In this document: one piece after another, positions 28,012 through 36,808 of the stretch | Layout: each line of letters opens with the position of its first letter | How positions within the stretch are numbered: the stretch's first letter is position 1 | NCBI GenBank assembly: GCA_022826725.1 | Contig: JAJDUF010000016.1 | Coordinates: 1-64,000, forward strand | Direction: 5' to 3' | Length of the DNA: 64,000 nucleotides | Source of the DNA: Chloroflexota bacterium | GTDB lineage: Bacteria > Chloroflexota > UBA11872 > UBA12225 > JAJDUF01 | Notes under the pieces: model-generated | Databases searched by the model: none | What the model saw: the letters and a program-made list of their open reading frames with translations, nothing else | Told to the model about the DNA's origin: nothing | Program-made: the position numbers and the translations under genes

Positions 28012-29894
28012 CTGTCCCACTCCCCGCCCGCTGGCTGGGTGTACCAACTCGCCTGGAGACGGTACATGCCGGCATAGACGCCGTCCTGTTGGAGCAGGTC
28101 GTCGTGGCTCCCCTCTTCCACCAGGCGCCCATCGGCAAGCACGACGATGCGGTCGGCCAGCCGCGCAGCCCCCAGGCGGTGCGAGATCAGCACCGCACAG
28201 CGGCCGGCCGCGGCTCGGCTGAACTGCCGGTACACAGCGACCTCGGCACGCGGGTCGAGCGCCGCGGTCGGTTCATCGAGCACGATAATCTGGGCATCAC
28301 GCAAGTAGGCCCGCGCAATCGCTAACCGCTGCCACTGGCCGGACGATAGCTCGACACCTCCCGCCCACTCTTTGCCCAGCAGCGCGTCATACCCGTCCGG
28401 CAGCGTCGCGATGAATCGGTCGGCGCCACTCCGCGCTGCCGCGGCAGCGAATCGCTGCTGGACCGCCTCGTTCGACACAGTGCCACCGGCCAGCACGGCT
28501 ACGTCGCCATAGGCAATGTTCTCGCGCACCGTGGTCGGGAAGCGCACGAAGTCCTGAAAGACCGCCGTTGCCTCCCGCCGCCACTCATCGGGATCAACCT
28601 CGGTGAGATCAATCCCGTCCACCGTGATCGCTCCCTGCGTAGGGCGATACAGCCCCAGGAGCAACCGCACGAGCGTCGTCTTGCCAGCCCCGTTCTCGCC
28701 CACCAGCGCCACCCGCTCTTGCGGTCGCAGCGTCAGCGTCACGCCGTCTACGGCGGGGCGAGCGGCGCCCGGATAGGTAAAGCTCACGTCGCGGAGCTGC
28801 ACTCCCTCTCGTATCGGGCGCGGCGGTCCTCGGCGCGGTGAACGACAGGGCCGCCGCTCTCCCTCCAGCGCAAGGAACGCTCGCAAGTGCCCCAGCTCCG
28901 CCCGAGAGACGAACAGATTCTGTAGCCCGTAGCCGGCATAGCGGGTGAGGTCACGAAACCGGCTCAGTCCATACAGCAGCGCCACTAGGTCACCCAGACT
29001 GATGCTCTCGCGCAGCGCAAGCAGCAGCAAGACAATCACCATGACCAGCCCGATGGCCTCCTGGGCCGCCACGCTGGCGATACTAACGAGCGCCATCTTG
29101 CGTTGAGCGGTCACCTCCGCGGCCACGGACTGTTTGTGGGCACGGCGCCAGCGGCCAAGCAGTTGATCGGCTAGCCGAAACAGGCGTAGCTCCGGAGCGG
29201 CAGTACGATTGGCGAGGAGACCGGACCAGTAGCTCCTCTCTCGACGCCGCGGGGAGTTGCGATATTTGGCCTCGACCGAGACGCGGCTCATAGACGACTC
29301 GACGATGGCGCGCAAGGCTACGGTGGCGACCAGTACGATAGCGAGCAGCCAGTGGGCGCGAACGTAAAGGGCCACCAGTCCGGCGACGCCAATCACCGAG
29401 CTGAGAAGCCAGGAAAGGCTGTCAATGACGTCACTCAGCCTGTCCCCGTTAAACTGCTGGGCCGTCTCCAGCTTGGTGTAGTAGGCTTCCTGCTCAAAGT
29501 CACGTAGGGGAAGCGCGGCGGCCTTCTCATGGACCCCGTGCTGCATCGCGGCCGTGACCGGCACCGCTACCCTTTCGCCCAAGTAGAAGGCACTGGCGCT
29601 TTCTATACTGCGTACAGCCAAGGCGCCGAGCAACACCAGCAGCCAGGGTGCGACGGCCAGCCATGGCTCGGCTTGCACTGCCACGACCTCCGACAGCGCG
29701 TCAATCAACTCGGTGAACGACCAAACCACCAAGGGCACGGTGGCACCCGACACGAGGGTGAACACGGCGAGCAGGCCTCCGGCAACCGGCGCGTGTTTCC
29801 ACACCAGGCCGACGACAAACGCCGTTCCGCCGCCCGTCTCGCGCAAGTGCGCCGTGGCCTTGGCCCACATTGCGCGGTAGCGCTGGAGGTTCAC
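28008..29894 (-). CDS. ABC exporter half-transporter, first subunit
   Basis: About 628 residues, exporter type: six-segment membrane domain (about 25-330), then an ATPase with Walker A GENGAGKT near 410, signature LSSGQWQR and Walker B IIVLDEPTAALD. The Ser in place of Gly in the signature and the different signature of the partner fit heterodimeric exporters. I chose a GTG at 29894 (NLQRYRAMW next) with GGGAGG ten bases upstream over a longer reading whose first 32 residues look non-coding. It is the first gene of the pair. Confidence 0.9.
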   Translation of the reverse strand: MNLQRYRAMWAKATAHLRETGGGTAFVVGLVWKHAPVAGGLLAVFTLVSGATVPLVVWSFTELIDALSEVVAVQAEPWLAVAPWLLVLLGALAVRSIESASAFYLGERVAVPVTAAMQHGVHEKAAALPLRDFEQEAYYTKLETAQQFNGDRLSDVIDSLSWLLSSVIGVAGLVALYVRAHWLLAIVLVATVALRAIVESSMSRVSVEAKYRNSPRRRERSYWSGLLANRTAAPELRLFRLADQLLGRWRRAHKQSVAAEVTAQRKMALVSIASVAAQEAIGLVMVIVLLLLALRESISLGDLVALLYGLSRFRDLTRYAGYGLQNLFVSRAELGHLRAFLALEGERRPCRSPRRGPPRPIREGVQLRDVSFTYPGAARPAVDGVTLTLRPQERVALVGENGAGKTTLVRLLLGLYRPTQGAITVDGIDLTEVDPDEWRREATAVFQDFVRFPTTVRENIAYGDVAVLAGGTVSNEAVQQRFAAAAARSGADRFIATLPDGYDALLGKEWAGGVELSSGQWQRLAIARAYLRDAQIIVLDEPTAALDPRAEVAVYRQFSRAAAGRCAVLISHRLGAARLADRIVVLADGRLVEEGSHDDLLQQDGVYAGMYRLQASWYTQPAGGEWDR

Positions 29895-30295
29895 GGATAC
29901 CCCTACCTCCCGTTGTCCCCTGGTCCCAACGGTCGGCGTCAGCACCGTGTAGCGGCACACGCCGGGCGTGAACCAAGGACCGCACATCACTGGAGAATGG
30001 GAAGACCATTCGGCCCGCAGTCAGCAGCCCTCTGGGGGCTTGGGGCCTGGACCGGTTAGGAGACGGAACACACGGCGCGGAGACCCACTCGCCCTGGACC
30101 GTTGCCGGCGCAAGGCACGCGCCTCCGTAAGGAGTTCGGCGAGGCAGCAGTGTTAGCACGGATGAAGTATCCGCCCCCGGCGGCCCGGGGACCAGCCCTC
30201 ACCCGGCTACCCACAATGCAGGTTAGGCCACGTGTGCTCCTTGAGGAAACCGGGAATACCAATGCAGACCCACGTGCGCGGGCCCACTCCTGGCC
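29895..30295. other. Intergenic stretch upstream of the ABC exporter
   Basis: About 400 bases without a supported gene. It should contain the exporter promoter, but I see no clear -35/-10 pair, riboswitch core or repeat of the families found elsewhere. Confidence 0.5.
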
Positions 30296-30496
30296 TTAGT
30301 TCTGGCGACCGACCCGCTCGAACAGCCCTTCTCGCAGGCCGTCCAGTAGTCCTTCCAGCCGCGCCAGGCGCTGCTCCAAGCTGGCCATGCGGGTCTTTAA
30401 CCCTTCGATGCGACGGTCCGTGCGCTGCGCGGACGCCACCTGGACGGCCAGGAGCGCCACGCCCACACCCAGCATGGCTACCAGCTCCAGTGTCAT
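30296..30496 (-). CDS. Small membrane-anchored coiled-coil protein
   Basis: A 66-residue protein from the ATG at 30496 (MTLELVAMLGVG). It has one N-terminal membrane segment (about 2-20) and a charged heptad-like coiled coil (RRIEGLKTRMASLEQRLARL region) to the end. Such small proteins often belong to membrane scaffolds, but nothing specific is recognised. It follows nadA by 46 bases on the same strand. Confidence 0.6.
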   Translation of the reverse strand: MTLELVAMLGVGVALLAVQVASAQRTDRRIEGLKTRMASLEQRLARLEGLLDGLREGLFERVGRQN

Positions 30497-30542
30497 GCCG
30501 CCCGTCTCGCGTTCTGCATCGGCCGGCCCCCGGCCGCAGTCG

Positions 30543-31766
30543 CTACGTAATCGCCAACATGCGGTCAAGCGAGACTAGCGCCCACTTCGCCACTTCCGAG
30601 TCGACCTTCACCTGGTTGACCACCCGCCCCGCGACCAGGTTATCCAGCACCCAGGCGATGTAGGCCGGGTGGATGCGATACATCGTCGAGCACGGGCAGA
30701 TGACCGGATCGAGGCAGAAGATCGTCTTGTCCGGCTGCTCCTGCGCCAGGCGATTGACCAGATTGATCTCGGTCCCTACCGCCCAAACCGTGCCCGCTGG
30801 CGCCGCCGTGATAGTGTTCGAGATGACCTCGGTTGAGCCGTTCAGGTCGGACGCCTGCACGACCTCCATCTTGCACTCCGGATGCACAATAACGTTGACA
30901 TCGGGATAGCGCTCCCGCGCCTGCACGATCTGCTCCACGGAGAAACGCCCGTGGACCGAGCAGTGCCCCCGCCACAGGATGAACGTAGCCCGCTCGATCT
31001 CCTCCGGGGTGTTGCCACCCAGCGGCAGATGCGGGTTCCAGACCACCATGTCGTCCAGGGTGTAGCCGAGCCTGAGAGCCGTGTTGCGCCCCAAGTGTTG
31101 ATCAGGGAAGAAGAGCACCTTCCGCCCTCGCTCCAGCGCCCACGTCAGCACCGCCGTCGCGTTCGACGACGTGCAGACCGCCCCGTCGTACTTGCCACAG
31201 AACGCCTTGAGCGCCGCCGCCGAGTTCATGTAGGTGATCGGGATGATCTTGTCCTCCGTCACCTGATTCAGGCTCGCCCAGCACGCCAGCACGTCGTCGG
31301 TGGCGGCCATGTCGGCCATCGAGCAGCCGGCGGCCATGTTCGGCAGAATGACCGCCTGCTCCGGGTCGCTCAGAATATCCGCGCTCTCGGCCATGAAGTG
31401 AACGCCGCAGAAGACGATGTAACGCGCCTCCTTGCGCGAGGCCGCCTGCTGCGACAGCTTGAACGAGTCCCCCCGAAAGTCGGCGTACTTCACGACTTCA
31501 TCGCGCTGGTAGTGATGCCCCAGCACGACAAGCTGTGTCCCTAGCCCTTCTCGCGCAGTGGTGATGCGCTCGTCCAGCTCCGCCGGGGACATGGCGACAT
31601 ACTCCGGCGGTAAGGGTGTTTGCAGCGTATGAGCATCGTCTTCCGAAGCCCTTAATCGCTCCGTGAAAAGGTCATCGTAGCTGTACTCATAGTTGCATGT
31701 TGACGCGGGGATCACGCGCCTGGCTCGTCGCAAAGGGATGATACGCCGCGGTGATGCAGTCACCAT
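30543..31766 (-). CDS. nadA: Quinolinate synthase
   Basis: A 407-residue NadA with an N-terminal extension of about 60 residues. It condenses iminoaspartate and dihydroxyacetone phosphate to quinolinate for NAD. The three [4Fe-4S] cysteines are visible in FCGVHFMAES, GAVCTSSNATA and ICPCSTMYRI. GGGAGGTGAG ends just before the ATG at 31766, so the start is well supported. Between start and promoter lies a perfect 9+9 palindrome, an operator candidate. No nadB or nadC is in the window. Confidence 0.95.
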   Translation of the reverse strand: MVTASPRRIIPLRRARRVIPASTCNYEYSYDDLFTERLRASEDDAHTLQTPLPPEYVAMSPAELDERITTAREGLGTQLVVLGHHYQRDEVVKYADFRGDSFKLSQQAASRKEARYIVFCGVHFMAESADILSDPEQAVILPNMAAGCSMADMAATDDVLACWASLNQVTEDKIIPITYMNSAAALKAFCGKYDGAVCTSSNATAVLTWALERGRKVLFFPDQHLGRNTALRLGYTLDDMVVWNPHLPLGGNTPEEIERATFILWRGHCSVHGRFSVEQIVQARERYPDVNVIVHPECKMEVVQASDLNGSTEVISNTITAAPAGTVWAVGTEINLVNRLAQEQPDKTIFCLDPVICPCSTMYRIHPAYIAWVLDNLVAGRVVNQVKVDSEVAKWALVSLDRMLAIT

Positions 31767-31784
31767 TGCTCACCTCCCAGTCAG

Positions 31785-31804
31785 TTTGTGAAAAGTTTCA
31801 CAAA
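31785..31804. promoter_or_regulatory. Perfect operator palindrome upstream of nadA
   Basis: TTTGTGAAA, AG, TTTCACAAA: a perfect 9+9 inverted repeat ending 18 bases before the nadA start codon and downstream of the putative -10 box. Its AT-richness stands out from the surroundings. It is probably a repressor site for NAD-biosynthesis control; the regulator is unknown. Confidence 0.7.
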
Positions 31805-31831
31805 TGCGGCACAACAAATAGTGTAGCAATG

Positions 31832-31840
31832 AGTATAGCA
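31832..31840 (-). promoter_or_regulatory. Extended -10 promoter for nadA
   Basis: Minus strand TGCTATACT about 65 bases before the nadA ATG. The palindrome at 31785-31804 would lie downstream of the start of transcription. Confidence 0.5.
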
Positions 31841-32022
31841 GAGCAAACGGAAGAATGCGCCCGTAGCACGGTGATTCGACCCCGAAAGCAAGCCATCCGC
31901 CCGCCTCGGACCGCTCCGCTAGGCTTGTGCAGGCCTAGCCACAACTCTCTCCCCGCAGGGAAGCGGCCGCCGGACACCGCGCAGATCGTTCCATGGGTAG
32001 CGGCCGCCGGTCGCTGCCATGA

Positions 32023-32060
32023 CTCCCCTTCCATCCAGGGAAGGGGCCGGGGGTTAGGTC
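32023..32060. repeat. PAL-A variant abutting the DUF1232 stop codon
   Basis: CCCCTTCCATCCAGGGAAGG followed by GGCCGGGGGTTAGGTC. It directly borders the end of the DUF1232 gene. The 31.84-32.02 kb stretch before it holds nothing recognisable. Confidence 0.7.
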
Positions 32061-32444
32061 CTACCGCTCGACAACGCGAGCCTCTACGTCTACGACCTCG
32101 CCCTCGGACTTACCCCCAGCGGCGGCCCCGTCACCGCCGCTGCGGGGCGGGAAGCCGGACATCGCCCGCCGGTGCTCTTCGACCAGCCAGCGGGGGCAGG
32201 CCACGACGAAGAACCACACGCCCAGGAAGGCCACTACCACGTCATCAATGTGGCCCGGCCCAATCAGCCAATCGGGGATCACGTCCAGCGGCGACACGGC
32301 ATACGCCACGCCCGCCGCCGGAATCGCCTTGGTCAGCAGGGGGACGCGACCATCGCGGAAGAGGCGCCAGGCGAGCACAAGACGCTGCACAACGCCGGTC
32401 ACGCCACCCGCCAACTGCAACAGCATCATCAGTGGCAAGCGCAT
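32061..32444 (-). CDS. DUF1232 (YkvA-like) membrane protein
   Basis: A 127-residue protein. The DUF1232 core is YAVSPLDVIPD followed by GHIDDVVVAF in a membrane-hairpin context (about residues 45-90). The C-terminus is polar, rich in Gly, Glu and Val. DUF1232 proteins are small membrane proteins of unknown function. It lies 26 bases downstream of the YjbQ gene and may share its transcript. Confidence 0.85.
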   Translation of the reverse strand: MRLPLMMLLQLAGGVTGVVQRLVLAWRLFRDGRVPLLTKAIPAAGVAYAVSPLDVIPDWLIGPGHIDDVVVAFLGVWFFVVACPRWLVEEHRRAMSGFPPRSGGDGAAAGGKSEGEVVDVEARVVER

Positions 32445-32470
32445 CTGCCCAATTCCCAGTCCCGGCGCGG

Positions 32471-32872
32471 TCAGTCCTCGCCTACTATTCTAACCCATAC
32501 CTCGCGCTGTCGGGGGCCGTCGAACTCGCCGAAGTAGATCGCCTGCCAGCGCCCCAACGCCAGCTCGCCCTCGGCAATGAAGATGGTGAGCGAGACACCC
32601 AACAGCGAGGAGAGCAAGTGTGCCCCGGCATTGCCCTCGTAGTGGCGAAAACGACTTTCGTCGCCCAGCAGGTCGGTTAGGCCGGTCAGCATATCGCGCG
32701 GCACGTCGGGATCGTCGTTCTCATTGATGGTCAGCCCGGCGGTTGTGTGCGGCACAAACAACAGGCATTGCCCTTCCCGTACCCCGGACGCCCGCACCAC
32801 CTCCTGCACCCGCTCCGTGATGTCCACAAACTCACGATGCGCCCGCGTCCCAACCGCCAGCACCCGTTTCAC
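32471..32872 (-). CDS. YjbQ/UPF0047 family protein
   Basis: A 133-residue protein of the UPF0047 family, of near-exact family length. The conserved HTTAGLTINENDDPDVPRDM stretch and the C-terminal GRWQAIYFGEFDGPR are clear. Some members have weak thiamine-phosphate synthase activity in E. coli, but the physiological role is unknown. It is followed by DUF1232 and preceded by the HAD phosphatase on the same strand. Confidence 0.92.
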   Translation of the reverse strand: MKRVLAVGTRAHREFVDITERVQEVVRASGVREGQCLLFVPHTTAGLTINENDDPDVPRDMLTGLTDLLGDESRFRHYEGNAGAHLLSSLLGVSLTIFIAEGELALGRWQAIYFGEFDGPRQREVWVRIVGED

Positions 32873-32915
32873 GGTACCGTTCGCCTCCCACTCCAGTATC
32901 GGTGCCGGCCGGTAC

Positions 32916-33767
32916 TCATCCCCCGCTTGGAGCGCCGACCAAGGCGTGCGAGGTCTCCTTCAGTGCCGCTATCAGCGCCGGCAGATCGTCGAAGACGTAG
33001 TCCGGCTCGTACTCCGTGCCCCGGATCGCTGCTGCTTCCTCGGCGGTCGTCACGCCCGTCAGGACCAGCACCGTACACAGGCCGGCGGCCCGGCCCGCGG
33101 CAATGTCGGTCCCGAGACTATCGCCCACGAACGCCGCCATCCTTGGCGTTACCCCGATCCGCTCCAGTGCGATGTCAACCATCGTGTTGTTGGGTTTTCC
33201 GACGATATGCGGGACACGGCCCGTCGCCGCTTCCAGAAAGGCCAGCAGCGCACCGCAGCCCGGCGCAAAGGTGTGCTCCAGCGGAAAACGGCGATCAGGG
33301 TTGGTGCCGATGAACCCGGCGCCGCGGTCAATGGCCTGCATGGCGCGGAGTAGTTTCGCATAGGTGACGTGGATGTCCAGTCCGACGACGACCCACTCCG
33401 GCCGCTCCTCATCAAGGTGAAATCCATGTGCCAGCAGCGGCCGCACCAATCCCTCCCCACCAATCACCAGCACCCGCGCGCCAGGTCGCGCCACACGCTG
33501 CAGATACACGGCCGTCGTTTCGCCGGCCGTGACAACGGCGTCATCGGGTACCGGCATCTCCATGCCGGCCAGCCGCTCGACGTACTGCGCCGCCAAGCGC
33601 CGCGAGTCGTTCGTCACCAAGCGATAGGGGCGGCCGGTGCACTCCAGGAACGCAAGCAGCTCGACAGCACCCGGCAGCGTCTCCTGCCCGCGATAGAGCA
33701 CGCCATCGAGGTCAATCAGGAATCCACGCCGGTCGGCTAACGGTGGAGCGGAGCGTTTTACCACCAT
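32916..33767 (-). CDS. HAD-superfamily phosphatase, NagD/PGP type
   Basis: A 283-residue HAD phosphatase of subclass IIA. Motif I is DLDGVLYRG, motif II the NDSR region, and motif IV VGDSLGTDIAAG near 230. A type C2 cap lies between. Members hydrolyse sugar phosphates or nucleotides, or 2-phosphoglycolate; the substrate is not readable. Its start overlaps the cysM stop by 10 bases, so it is cotranscribed with cysO and cysM. Confidence 0.9.
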   Translation of the reverse strand: MVVKRSAPPLADRRGFLIDLDGVLYRGQETLPGAVELLAFLECTGRPYRLVTNDSRRLAAQYVERLAGMEMPVPDDAVVTAGETTAVYLQRVARPGARVLVIGGEGLVRPLLAHGFHLDEERPEWVVVGLDIHVTYAKLLRAMQAIDRGAGFIGTNPDRRFPLEHTFAPGCGALLAFLEAATGRVPHIVGKPNNTMVDIALERIGVTPRMAAFVGDSLGTDIAAGRAAGLCTVLVLTGVTTAEEAAAIRGTEYEPDYVFDDLPALIAALKETSHALVGAPSGG

Positions 33768-34690
33768 AGCTTCCCTCGAATACGGGACTCGATCTCGTCA
33801 TACGCGCTGGTCCACAACCCGGTGCTAAGGTACTTCCAGCCACCGTCCGGCAGCAACGCCACCACGTTGCCCTCGTCCAAGCGGCCGGCCCAGCGACGCG
33901 CCACGTGGACAATCGCGCCGCTCGACACCCCGGCAAAAACCCCCTCATGCTCCAATAGCTCGCGCGTCGTCGCAAAAGCCGCCTCGCTGTCCACCAACAT
34001 GCGCGAATCAAGCACGTCGAGGTCGAGAATGGGCGGCACAAAACCGTCGGCCAGACTACGCAACCCCGACACCGCCTCGCCCTGCTGCGGCTCCGCAGCA
34101 ACGATCTTCACCTCCGGGTTCAGTTCCTTCAGCCGATGCCCTACCCCCATCAGCGTCCCGCCGGTACCGAGACCGGCCACAAAGGCCGTCACGCCAGGGA
34201 GATCGCGGGCAATCTCGGCCCCCGTGCCGTCATAGTGCGCCTGGATGTTGGCCGGATTGCCGTACTGGAAGGGCAGATAGTACTCGGATTCGCCCGCCAG
34301 CTCCTCGGCGACCTCAATCGCCCCATTCGTGCCGCGATCTCCCGGCGAAAAGACGATCCGTGCGCCATACGCCCGCAGAAGCTGCACCCGCTCCTCGGAC
34401 ACGTTCTCCGGCATCACCACGGTCACGGGATAACCACGCAAGCGCCCCACCAGCGCCAAGCCGATCCCGGTATTGCCGCTGGTCGGCTCCAGAATAGTCT
34501 GGCCCGGTCGCAGCAGCCCCTCGCGCTCGGCCCGCCGGACCATCGCGAACGCCACCCGGTCCTTGACGCTGCCGGTGGGGTTCTGCCCTTCGAGCTTGGC
34601 GTAGAGCCGCACGCCCGGCTTGGGCGAGAAATGCGGGATTTCAACCAGAGGGGTGTTGCCGATGAGGTCCAGAATGCTGCCGGCTACCAC
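33758..34690 (-). CDS. cysM: O-phosphoserine/O-acetylserine sulfhydrylase, CysM type
   Basis: About 310 residues, a PLP-dependent cysteine synthase. The PLP lysine is in NPTGSVKDRVAF, the substrate loop is TSGNTGIGLAL, and the glycine-rich phosphate loop GLGTGGTLMGV follows. I chose a GTG at 34690, before the conserved SILDLIGNTPLV; a longer TTG start at 34750 would add 20 residues. The gene next upstream is a CysO-type sulfur carrier, so the enzyme probably takes sulfur from CysO thiocarboxylate, as in M. tuberculosis CysM. Confidence 0.9.
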   Translation of the reverse strand: MVAGSILDLIGNTPLVEIPHFSPKPGVRLYAKLEGQNPTGSVKDRVAFAMVRRAEREGLLRPGQTILEPTSGNTGIGLALVGRLRGYPVTVVMPENVSEERVQLLRAYGARIVFSPGDRGTNGAIEVAEELAGESEYYLPFQYGNPANIQAHYDGTGAEIARDLPGVTAFVAGLGTGGTLMGVGHRLKELNPEVKIVAAEPQQGEAVSGLRSLADGFVPPILDLDVLDSRMLVDSEAAFATTRELLEHEGVFAGVSSGAIVHVARRWAGRLDEGNVVALLPDGGWKYLSTGLWTSAYDEIESRIRGKLWW

Positions 34691-34777
34691 GGCCTTACCG
34701 ACTCCCAGTCCAGAGTGAGTAGTCCACCGTACATGCTGCCGCAGAAACAAATGGGGAAGACCGACCTGCCAACGCCC

Positions 34778-35065
34778 TTACCTGCCGGCGCTCCCTCCGG
34801 CCACCGCCGGCAAGATCGAGACAACGTCACCGGCGCCGACCGGCGTGCCCAGCCCGCCAAGATACCGAATATCCTCATCGTTGACGTAGATATTGATGAA
34901 TTGGTGCAGCTCCCCATCCGGGCCGGTCAGATCGGTGTGCAGACCCGGGTAATGCTGACCTAGCTCGGTGAGCAGACTGCCCACCGTCCCGCCCTCGGCT
35001 TGGATCACACTCTGTCCCGCCACGTGCTTCCGCAGCATCGTCGGCAAGCGCACCTGGACTCCCAT
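34778..35065 (-). CDS. cysO: CysO-type sulfur carrier protein (ubiquitin-like)
   Basis: A 95-residue beta-grasp protein. It contains RLPTMLRKHVAGQ, FINIYVNDEDIRYLGGLGTP and ILPAVAGG, closely resembling M. tuberculosis CysO and pairing with a CysM gene downstream. CysO carries sulfur as a C-terminal glycine thiocarboxylate. Here the coding sequence runs on past Gly-Gly for four residues (SAGR), so the chain would have to be trimmed by a protease before activation. No JAMM protease (Mec) gene is in the window. Confidence 0.92.
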   Translation of the reverse strand: MGVQVRLPTMLRKHVAGQSVIQAEGGTVGSLLTELGQHYPGLHTDLTGPDGELHQFINIYVNDEDIRYLGGLGTPVGAGDVVSILPAVAGGSAGR

Positions 35066-35212
35066 ACGTTCCTCTTCACGTCACCGCGGGAAGCAGCTAC
35101 TCTTCAGCCCCACTGAAGCGGGTCAACCCCGGCCGTAGAGCGGCCTTCCTGCTCTCGATGCGATAGTGTAGCACAGCCCGCCCCACGCTCAGGCACCCGC
35201 GGAGCCAGGGCC

Positions 35213-35254
35213 CGTCCCCCCGCGCAGCGGGGGGACCATAGGGGGGCTGGAATA
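35213..35254. repeat. PAL-C repeat, intact
   Basis: GTCCCCCCGCGCAGCGGGGG GACCATAGGGGGGC, an uninterrupted PAL-C copy carrying the CCATAGG site that MITE-B uses elsewhere. Confidence 0.85.
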
Positions 35255-35399
35255 CTCCCCCTCTCCACATGGTGGAGAGGTGACGGGCCAACCCCACACG
35301 GATTGTCCCAGGTGTGGTGTGGCTTTGGCCCGTCAGGGGGCCGGGGGGTGAGGTCGGCCCCCGCCCGCGGCTCCCCGCAGAAAAACCTACCCTTGTGAG
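35255..35399. mobile_element. MITE-B copy 4, left end missing
   Basis: A PAL-A copy interrupted by HP55, then a spacer matching MITE-B copies 1 and 2, then a full right terminus AAAAACCTACCCTTGTGAG at 35381-35399. No left terminal repeat is found; the segment joins directly to PAL-C. It is a truncated or recombined element. Confidence 0.7.
35281..35335. mobile_element. HP55 hairpin element copy 2, loop inverted
   Basis: 55 bp in the same PAL-A G-tract as copy 1 (two G before, five after). The loop reads GGATTGTCCCAGGTGTG, which is close to the reverse complement of the loop in copies 1 and 3-5, so it inserted in the opposite orientation. The arms pair with two mismatches near the CCAACCCC segment. 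Confidence 0.85.
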
Positions 35400-35512
35400 G
35401 TTGAGGTCCGCCCTCCTGCTATCATCGTAAGCAGGCTTGGACCGGCAACGGCGCCAGCCGGTCCGTACCCTCTTGCCCCCAGTGCCGATTCCCGCTCCGA
35501 AGGAAAGTTCCG

Positions 35513-36808
35513 GTGCGTAACATGGCAAGCACCGCTGATATTGTCGAGACGCGGCTGGACAACGGCTTGAAGGTCCTCACCAAAGAAGTCCATCATGCGC
35601 CCATCGTCAGCTTCTACCTCTGGTACCGGGTAGGCGGACGCAACGAGCGCCCCGGCATCACCGGTATCTCCCACTGGGCCGAGCATATGCTCTTCAAGGG
35701 CACACCCACACTCAAGAAGGGCGACATCGGCAACCTCGTCGAGACCCACGGCGGCAGCTGGAACGGCTTTACCTGGGTAGACTTCACCGCCTACTTCGAG
35801 ACGCTCCCCAGCCAGCACCTCGACCTCGCCATCCGCATCGAATCCGACCGCCTCGCCAACGCTCTCTTCGACCCCGACGAGGTGGAGTCCGAGCGCACGG
35901 TGATTATCTCCGAGCGCGAGGGCGCCGAGAACCAGCCCTTCTTCCACCTACACGAGGAGACCACGGCCGCAGCGTTCAAGGTTCACCCCTACGGGCAGCC
36001 GGTCGTGGGCTGGAAGAGCGATCTACGCCAAATCACCCGGGACGACCTATACGACTACTACCGCACCTACTACACGCCCAATAACGGTATCGCCGTCGCC
36101 GTCGGCGATTTCGAGACCGCCGATCTGCTCAAGCGGGTCGCGGACGCTTTCGGCCCCATCCCCGCCGGCCCCTCCCCACCGCCGATCCGCTCGGAAGAGC
36201 CACCCCAGGAAGGCGAGCGCCGCGTCACGGTCCGCCGGCCGGGACCGGTGCCCTCCATGCTGGCGCTCTATCACATCCCCGCCCTCTCCCATCCCGACGC
36301 CATTCCCCTCCAGGTCGCCGCCAGCGTACTAGGAGCCGGACGCAGCGCCCGGCTCTACAAAGCCATCGTCAATCAAGGCTTGGCCACCCGCGCTCACGCC
36401 AACGCCGACGCCCGCAAAGACCCCGGCCTCTTCAGTGTCTCCGTTACCCTGCGTCGCGGTGCCGAGACGACCGCAGCCGAGGCGACGGCCCTGCGCGAGG
36501 TCGAGCGCCTCGGCGAGAGCGAGATTACCGACGCCGAGCTAGCCAAAGTACGGCGCCAGGTGCGCTCCTGGTTCCTTATGAACGCCGAAGGGGTCAGTCG
36601 CCAAGCCCGCCTGCTCGGACAGTTCGAGGTGGAGCACACGTGGCAAACCTACACCACCTATCTCGCTGACCTCGAAGCCGTGACGCCCGCCGATGTAGCC
36701 CGCGTCGCCCGCACCTACCTCCACCCCGACAATCGCACCGTCGGCTGGTTTCTCCCCACCCGGCAACAGCGACAAGGCCGGCGCCGCCGGCAGCGAGGCA
36801 CCTCATGA
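35513..36808 (+). CDS. M16 family zinc metallopeptidase, active subunit
   Basis: A 431-residue pitrilysin-type peptidase. The inverted zinc motif HWAEH (His54-x-x-Glu57-His58) is intact and EREGAENQPF supplies the downstream Glu region. Two M16 domains form a half-clam. AGGAAAG lies 5 bases before the GTG at 35513. The next gene encodes a second M16 protein lacking the motif and overlaps as ATGA, so the two make the usual active/inactive heterodimer that degrades peptides. Confidence 0.94.
   Translation: MRNMASTADIVETRLDNGLKVLTKEVHHAPIVSFYLWYRVGGRNERPGITGISHWAEHMLFKGTPTLKKGDIGNLVETHGGSWNGFTWVDFTAYFETLPSQHLDLAIRIESDRLANALFDPDEVESERTVIISEREGAENQPFFHLHEETTAAAFKVHPYGQPVVGWKSDLRQITRDDLYDYYRTYYTPNNGIAVAVGDFETADLLKRVADAFGPIPAGPSPPPIRSEEPPQEGERRVTVRRPGPVPSMLALYHIPALSHPDAIPLQVAASVLGAGRSARLYKAIVNQGLATRAHANADARKDPGLFSVSVTLRRGAETTAAEATALREVERLGESEITDAELAKVRRQVRSWFLMNAEGVSRQARLLGQFEVEHTWQTYTTYLADLEAVTPADVARVARTYLHPDNRTVGWFLPTRQQRQGRRRRQRGTS

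Noticed and set aside
29895..30295. T-box or other leader upstream of the ABC exporter
   Set aside because: No T-box bulge, no terminator and no aminoacyl-tRNA synthetase gene.
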